Part shown: positions 5,927 to 9,928 of the stretch, one piece after another
Numbering within the stretch: the first letter of the stretch is position 1
How the letters are laid out: the number at the start of each line of letters is the position of its first letter
Assembly: GCA_007570915.1 (NCBI GenBank)
Contig: RKSK01000102.1
Span: forward strand, 1-9,928
Reading direction: 5' to 3'
Origin: Cenarchaeum sp.
GTDB taxonomy: Archaea; Thermoproteota; Nitrososphaeria; Nitrososphaerales; Nitrosopumilaceae
Length of the DNA stretch: 9,928 bases
The notes under the pieces: generated by a model
What the model was told of the DNA's origin: nothing
Databases searched by the model: none
Seen by the model: only the letters and a program-made list of their open reading frames with translations
Program-made: the position numbers and the translations under genes

Positions 5927-7416
5927 CCTCTCTGGGGGGGGCGCTGGACACGCGCGGCGGGGCGGAGGCCCCAAGGCTGGCCCGCGGGTGGAGCGCCGAG
6001 CTGGCGGGCATGCTCAAGGCCTCCAGCGAGGGGGCCGTGAGGACGGATGCCGCTGGGGCCTCGAGGCGGCTCGCCAGGTCCCTGGAGGGCGGCAGCGCCG
6101 GCGAGGCCGGCGAGGCCCTGGACCACGTGGCAGGCGCCGTGGCGGAGGCCGTGGGGAGAATAGGCGACGGGTATGTCATGGGCCCCATGATCCACAGGCT
6201 TGTCGTGGACGTGTACTCGCGCCCGAGGAACCTGGGGCGCCTTGCGCCGTTTCTCAAGACGGCGTACTCTAAGGACATCAAGACGCACGACGTAAGGGCG
6301 GACGTTATGATCGAGGCGGTTAGGACCGTCCTTCTGTACCTGTACGCCGACGCGCGGCTTGACGGCGAGCTGCCCGGGCTGGCCCGCGCGTGCTATGACA
6401 CGCTCGCAAGGATTGCCAGCAAGGAGGGCCCGGCGCGGCTAGCAGGCCTGCTCTCCAGGCCCGCGACGAGGGAGGCGATCCTCGGCCCCGGGCCGGCCGT
6501 GGAGCGCCTTGTCTACATATACCACATGGTCTCCGAAAAGCACGAGGCCGTCCGGCGCGGGGACGTCGGGGATCTTTTGTACCCATACCCGGGGCTTGCG
6601 TCATATGTGGGGGTGGGAAAGATCCGCGGCGCCCTCCCCGCGCTGCCGCCGCTGGCCGTGCACCTAGCAGTCCTTGTCACGAAGAACCGGCTTGACGACA
6701 ACCACTATGAGCCGGGCCGCGACGAGGGCTGGATGGACTGGAGAACCGGGTGCGACGCGCGCTTTGTCGCTTGCGAGGGCCGCGATCCCCTAAATGCCCT
6801 GGACAGGTTGATCCGTAGGCGGAGCCAGAGCCCGCAGGACGCGTGCTGGAGGGGGGCCCTGCTGACTGGATCCTTTGACCAGGCCGTCGCAGAGATGGCC
6901 GCGTGGGGAGCCCTAGCCGGCATCCCCGGAGCCAGGATCGTGGCGGCGCGGGGCGCCACGGACACGGTTCGCCTTGACTCCGGCGGGGCCAGCTGCGCAG
7001 TTGCCATACATGCCGCCAGGAACCACCTGCCATTTCTTGCGGACACGCTCTACAGCACGATCAGCCCCGTACTGCAGCGCCACCACGACCACGTCGCGCG
7101 CAGGGTGCGCGGCGAGGTTCTCGCCGCCGCGGCGCGCGCGCGGCGCGCCGGCAGGGGCGGCGACCTCGCCGTTGTCGTCGTGGACGACTCGCTCGGCTCC
7201 GTCGGCGAGCTCGGCGCCGCAGAGTCGGCAATGCGCGCGCGCGGCGCGCCAGACGCCGTCACGGCCCGCAGGCGAGAGAACGTCGGAGGGGGCGGGCCGC
7301 AAGATCGCGATCTGCAACGCCATACTGGAGGCCGCTGGGTGAGCCCGGCGGTGTGGCGCAGGAGGCGCGCTGGCCCTGCCCCGCCGCGCATGGGGAACCA
7401 CAGCGGAGCCGTCTAG
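5923..7416 (+). CDS. Unrecognised ~470-residue protein, partner of the HEPN-like gene, probable C-terminal frameshift
   Basis: The uninterrupted frame gives 497 residues from ATG 5923, which overlaps the previous stop. I recognise no family. Residues about 20-230 appear mostly helical, with no signal peptide or membrane span. A segment near 270-345 has several Trp (WMDW, CWRG, WGALAG), and a hydrophobic core DLAVVVVDDSLG follows near 420. After residue 455 the frame becomes Arg/Gly/Pro/His-rich and looks non-coding. One frame over, from about 7295, the sequence reads GRKIAICNAILEAAG and stops at 7342. Removing one G from the G-rich run 7288-7296 would join the two into a 472-residue protein with a normal-looking end. 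The native product probably ends at 7342, with either a sequencing error or a real mutation in the run. An 8-G run follows the start codon (5934-5941). Confidence 0.6.
   Translation: MTSLGGALDTRGGAEAPRLARGWSAELAGMLKASSEGAVRTDAAGASRRLARSLEGGSAGEAGEALDHVAGAVAEAVGRIGDGYVMGPMIHRLVVDVYSRPRNLGRLAPFLKTAYSKDIKTHDVRADVMIEAVRTVLLYLYADARLDGELPGLARACYDTLARIASKEGPARLAGLLSRPATREAILGPGPAVERLVYIYHMVSEKHEAVRRGDVGDLLYPYPGLASYVGVGKIRGALPALPPLAVHLAVLVTKNRLDDNHYEPGRDEGWMDWRTGCDARFVACEGRDPLNALDRLIRRRSQSPQDACWRGALLTGSFDQAVAEMAAWGALAGIPGARIVAARGATDTVRLDSGGASCAVAIHAARNHLPFLADTLYSTISPVLQRHHDHVARRVRGEVLAAAARARRAGRGGDLAVVVVDDSLGSVGELGAAESAMRARGAPDAVTARRRENVGGGGPQDRDLQRHTGGRWVSPAVWRRRRAGPAPPRMGNHSGAV
5934..5941 (+). repeat. 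Run of eight G immediately after the 5923 start codon
   Basis: Eight consecutive G lie within codons 4-7 of the second gene of the unit, and CCCCCA followed by GGGGGG lies just upstream (5905-5916). Homopolymers of this length are prone to slippage in replication and in sequencing, and any 1- or 2-base change here would shift the frame almost from the start codon. Confidence 0.7.
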
Positions 7417-7436
7417 CGCGCCTGGGCGAGTTGGGA

Positions 7437-7470
7437 TCCGGCAGGCCGCCCACACACGGCGGGCCTCGGA
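7437..7470. repeat. Inverted repeat between convergent genes
   Basis: TCCG-GC-AGGCCGCC pairs with GGCGGGCCT-CGGA around a CACACAC loop (7451-7457), giving about 12 base pairs with a 2-nt bulge on the left and a 1-nt bulge on the right. It lies in the 7343-7543 gap between the 3' ends of the plus-strand unit and the minus-strand HYR gene. It has no T-run on either side. It could mark transcript ends for both genes. The rest of the gap holds no convincing gene or tRNA; chance folding in GC-rich DNA cannot be excluded. Confidence 0.35.
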
Positions 7471-7543
7471 TGGATAGGGGCGGGCACAGGCCCCGGGAGC
7501 CGCGTGGCGCGCACTGCGCCTGCCCGGCCATCTTGGGCTGGGG

Positions 7544-8833
7544 CTAGGAGGCAAGCACGGGCGTGTGGCATCCTGCAACGGCAGTCGAAGTGCCGATCTG
7601 CGCCCTGCACGCCTCAAACGACGGCTGGCTTTCGCCGTGCAGGCTAAAGCCGTGGACGCTGGCCAGGGAGCCGGGGAGGGTGATGATCCACTGCCCATTA
7701 ATCTTGTAGCAGTCATACGTGATGCCCCTGGGCTCGCAAAAGGTGTCTCGGTGAAATCCGGGCGAGGGGAACGTGGGGTCGCGCTTGGGATCTATGCGGA
7801 TGGTTTTCTCGCTGACGGAGATGGCGGGGCGCGCGTCAATGACCCTTGGCGCGTCCAGCTTTGCGGCGCGAATGCCGGCGGCGGTCTTGGGGTCGACGTC
7901 CTGGGAAAAGACGAGGTTGATCCCATAGTCGCTTATGCTCGACGACGTGAGCGCAAACTTGGGGACTATGGTGACGGGCTGCCCCACCGCCGGCGAGTCA
8001 AGGCCGGCCCCGTCGCGCGCGATCCATTCCACGGTGTGGGATCCAATGCCAAGGCGGGAGGGGGAAGCGGTCAGCGCGGGTTTGGGGGTTACGGCGTCAA
8101 CCCCGCGGACTCCGGCCATTGCGGGCGTTATTGTGGTGAGCGTCCCTGTCGCCTCTATGGTTATGGCCGGGGGGCTTGGCAGCTCGACTCGCGGGGGGGT
8201 CGTGTCCTGCACGGTGATCTCCTGCCTGACCCGGGAAACGTTCCCTGCGTCGTCCCTCGCGGTCCACAGCATGCGAGCCGTCTCGCCGACCCCTATTGTG
8301 CCCACGTTGGATTTTAGGCTGGCCGAGCCGGACGCGTCAACGACCGCAATCCCCGCCAGTGATGCGCTGATCTCCGTCTCTGGCGCGGTGGCCTCGACGT
8401 TCATGGCCGGCGCGGGGGCGGGCTTGAACAGGGGCGGCGTTGTGTCAGATATCAGTATCACCTGCGTGGTTGTGGCCGTGTTTCCGCTAGGGTCAGTCGA
8501 TGTCCAGGTTCCCTTGTACGTTCCGGGTCTCAGCCAGATGCCCGGGACATCCCACAAAAAGCGATCCCCGTCCCGCCACTGCGCCCTGTCAGGGCCGCCG
8601 TACATCTCGTCGGGCAGGGCCAGGGCCAGCCTTGATGACCCCGTGACGGACGGGCCCGGGCAGTGGACGGTTCTTTTGTTGGCAGGGTCGGGCGGGACTG
8701 CCTCGATGTGGCAGGCGGGCACGCCCGCAAAGTCAGGCGGGACGGTGTCCAGCCCACCGTCGGGCGCCGCGAGTCCAGAGCTCGCCGCCAGTCCCGCCGC
8801 GAGCAGCGCCAGGGAGGCGGCCGCCATGGCCAT
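7544..8833 (-). CDS. Secreted HYR/Ig-like domain protein
   Basis: From ATG 8833 the protein is 429 residues with a classical signal peptide (1-22, hydrophobic core ASLALLAAGLAASSGLA). ATG 8827 or GTG 8836 would serve equally; upstream codons are Arg/Pro-rich and unlike an export signal. After an N-terminal domain (23-129, Cys 41 and 58), two HYR/Ig-like modules follow. Each is introduced by DTTPP (130-134, 210-214) and contains an IEAT or VEAT strand and a WTARDDAGN / WIARDGAG motif. Residues about 293-429 form a further beta-rich domain with Cys 366, 375, 409 and 422. The six cysteines are an even number, consistent with disulfides. No C-terminal anchor is present, so it is probably exported and held on the cell surface by other means. 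DTTPP-HYR proteins are frequent in thaumarchaea and are presumed to act in adhesion. Confidence 0.8.
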   Translation of the reverse strand: MAMAAASLALLAAGLAASSGLAAPDGGLDTVPPDFAGVPACHIEAVPPDPANKRTVHCPGPSVTGSSRLALALPDEMYGGPDRAQWRDGDRFLWDVPGIWLRPGTYKGTWTSTDPSGNTATTTQVILISDTTPPLFKPAPAPAMNVEATAPETEISASLAGIAVVDASGSASLKSNVGTIGVGETARMLWTARDDAGNVSRVRQEITVQDTTPPRVELPSPPAITIEATGTLTTITPAMAGVRGVDAVTPKPALTASPSRLGIGSHTVEWIARDGAGLDSPAVGQPVTIVPKFALTSSSISDYGINLVFSQDVDPKTAAGIRAAKLDAPRVIDARPAISVSEKTIRIDPKRDPTFPSPGFHRDTFCEPRGITYDCYKINGQWIITLPGSLASVHGFSLHGESQPSFEACRAQIGTSTAVAGCHTPVLAS

Positions 8834-8902
8834 CACATGCCGGCGAGCAAAGGCCTGCCCTCCGTTCCGTGGCCTTTTTGCGCGCGCTTGCGGGCCAAAG
8901 CG

Positions 8903-8932
8903 CCGCGAAGCGCGGGGCGGGCTTGTGCCCGC
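8903..8932 (-). terminator. Tandem hairpins after the beta-propeller gene
   Basis: About 20 nt past the stop of the upstream minus-strand gene lie a perfect 6-bp stem with a 4-nt loop (8917-8922 with 8927-8932) and a 5-bp stem with a 3-nt loop (8903-8907 with 8911-8915). They occupy the gap before the HYR gene. No T-run follows on the minus strand, so termination is inferred from position only. I see no clear TATA box for the HYR gene in 8834-8951; its promoter is unresolved. Confidence 0.35.
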
Positions 8933-8951
8933 AGGGATGAACGGGCAGGCT

Positions 8952-9928
8952 CTAGTAGTATCCAATCCCCCCCACCCGCTCCACGCCCAACGGCGCCGCG
9001 TCGGCTCTTGCGGGCGGGCCGCCCGTGCCGCCCACAAAAGTCAGCGTAACCGTGCTTTTGCTCACCGTTGCTGCCACCACCTCTAGCGAGGCGTCGGACA
9101 GCACATAGTCGTCAGCGTCAACCTCAAACGGGTCAATCGCAACGTCGTACGTAAGCCTTAGCTTGTCGGTGCCCAATGGCTCCGTGGAGAGCAGTCTTGG
9201 CGCTTGCGTTGTCGTCGCTTGCGCCGGGTGTGGCGCGCTTTGCTGTGCGCGCGGCTGCGTTTGGGGGCCGGTTTCCGGGGCGGGGGCGCTGGGGGCAGAG
9301 TACGTAAGATCTGGATCCAGCGTCCGCAAGTCAAGAACCCTGACGCGGGTCTTGCTTTCTACGTCGCCGCTTTCCCCAAACCTTTCCAGAATGTCTGTGG
9401 CGGCCACCCATCGGTCTGATGCCTCTACCCTGTACCCAAACCGCGCGTGGTAATAGTCCCCGGACGTGGCGGCGGGGCTGATGTAGCTGTTGGCGTATGC
9501 GTGGTCTGCCAGTCTGAACGCCTGTAGCGGGCTAGCCGTACCAGGCGTGTGCGTTCCGGCATAGAGCAGGCGCCCGTCGACGCCAAAAGCGCTCCCAAAC
9601 ATGTTGGTGCGGGAAAGTTGCGGCGTAAGCTCGCTGCGGGTCGAATCCACATAGTGGTGTATCTTGCCTGCCCCGGGCTCGCCGACATACACGCCCCCTC
9701 CGCTTGCGGGCCGTATCTGCTTTGTCCCAAACTCTGTGAGCGCGAATCCCGACGGCCGCAGCGCCTTGAGCGACGGGCCGGGAACGTTCGCCTTGCTGGC
9801 CCCCGTAACGTCATACACGTAGACGGCCCCCGTCTCGCCGTCTGTGCGGGATCCCACATAGACGCGCTCCGTCTCGCCGTCGTCCGTCGCCTCCACCTGG
9901 GAACCAAACCTGCCGTTCGCCGTGTCGC
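8952..9928 (-). CDS. FG-GAP-like beta-propeller protein with C-terminal Ig-like domain (partial)
   Basis: The frame is open through the right edge, so the 5' end and any signal peptide are outside the window. About 325 residues are visible. At least four repeat units resemble integrin-type FG-GAP blades. They carry an FG-containing strand followed by a Val/Ala-Gly element: GRFGSQVEA ... VYVGS, TEFGTKQI ... VYVGEP, NMFGSAFGV ... LYAGT and ARFGYRVEA ... VAATD. A Pro/Gln/Thr-rich linker (APAPETGPQTQPRAQQ and on) joins the propeller to a beta-rich module beginning APRLLSTEP. That module resembles SbsA-type Ig-like domains (TDKLRLTYDVAID, VDADDYVLSDASLE) and ends GGIGYY. Such architecture is typical of exported, cell-surface or adhesin-like proteins. 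It lies 118 nt upstream of the HYR protein gene on the same strand, pointing to related surface roles. Confidence 0.7.
   Translation of the reverse strand, partial: DTANGRFGSQVEATDDGETERVYVGSRTDGETGAVYVYDVTGASKANVPGPSLKALRPSGFALTEFGTKQIRPASGGGVYVGEPGAGKIHHYVDSTRSELTPQLSRTNMFGSAFGVDGRLLYAGTHTPGTASPLQAFRLADHAYANSYISPAATSGDYYHARFGYRVEASDRWVAATDILERFGESGDVESKTRVRVLDLRTLDPDLTYSAPSAPAPETGPQTQPRAQQSAPHPAQATTTQAPRLLSTEPLGTDKLRLTYDVAIDPFEVDADDYVLSDASLEVVAATVSKSTVTLTFVGGTGGPPARADAAPLGVERVGGIGYY

Noticed and set aside
6940..7040. Degenerate PD-(D/E)xK nuclease core (VRLDSGG ... VAIHAARN) in the 5923 protein
   Set aside because: The spacing recalls the fold, but the catalytic E-x-K is absent (A-I-H instead) and I see no other nuclease motif.
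7343..7543. tRNA or structured RNA gene in the convergent gap
   Set aside because: No T-loop (GGTTCGAATCC-like) sequence or acceptor-stem pairing could be found; only GC-rich hairpins are visible.
8834..9037. N-terminal extension of the HYR protein frame to 9037
   Set aside because: It is Arg/Pro/Trp-rich, overlaps the end of the upstream gene, and would bury the clear signal peptide that starts at 8833.
1..9928. CRISPR array, insertion sequence or integrase attachment site
   Set aside because: No regularly spaced repeats, no transposase or integrase motifs, and no terminal inverted or direct repeats bounding a segment were seen.

Overview
The window looks like chromosomal DNA of a high-GC archaeon, most likely a thaumarchaeon (Nitrososphaerota). 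This rests on an archaeal-size GPN-loop GTPase, an archaeal-type GHMP homoserine kinase, a QueC with a typical archaeal sequence pattern, HYR-domain surface proteins common in ammonia-oxidising archaea, and short A/T-only TATA-like boxes about 28 nt upstream of start codons with no Shine-Dalgarno sequence (leaderless transcripts). The very high GC would fit a Cenarchaeum-like, sponge-associated lineage, but that placement is a guess.

Layout. (1) 1-815, plus strand: the tail of an unidentified gene, then a small two-helix membrane protein and a secreted Cys-rich protein joined by a TTGA overlap. (2) 630-3006, minus strand: a tight three-gene operon, GPN-loop GTPase -> homoserine kinase -> QueC, with 4-nt and 1-nt overlaps. 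QueC lacks its C-terminal zinc-binding region and runs tail to tail into the Cys-rich gene, as if a deletion joined two damaged 3' ends. (3) 3007-5333: one A/T-rich element sits almost midway between the divergent starts at 3006 (-) and 3064 (+) and may drive both directions. The plus-strand pair is a flippase-like membrane protein and a divergent Nramp-family transporter that appears to start at CTG, overlapping the previous stop. (4) 5334-7543: a dyad repeat beside a TATA box precedes a two-gene unit (ATGA overlap). The first gene encodes a small helical protein with an RNxxxH motif reminiscent of HEPN proteins. The second encodes an unrecognised protein of about 470 residues that seems frameshifted near its end and has an 8-G run just after its start codon. 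This is the best candidate for an undescribed system. (5) 7544-9928, minus strand: two exported or surface proteins, one with HYR/Ig-like domains and one a partial FG-GAP-like beta-propeller with a C-terminal Ig-like domain.

By eye, 1-5430 is extremely GC-rich with a marked codon-context rule for Phe, while 5432-9928 is less GC-rich and relaxes that rule. The left half therefore looks like core genome and the right half like accessory or surface content. I saw no tRNA, rRNA, CRISPR array, insertion sequence or integrase.
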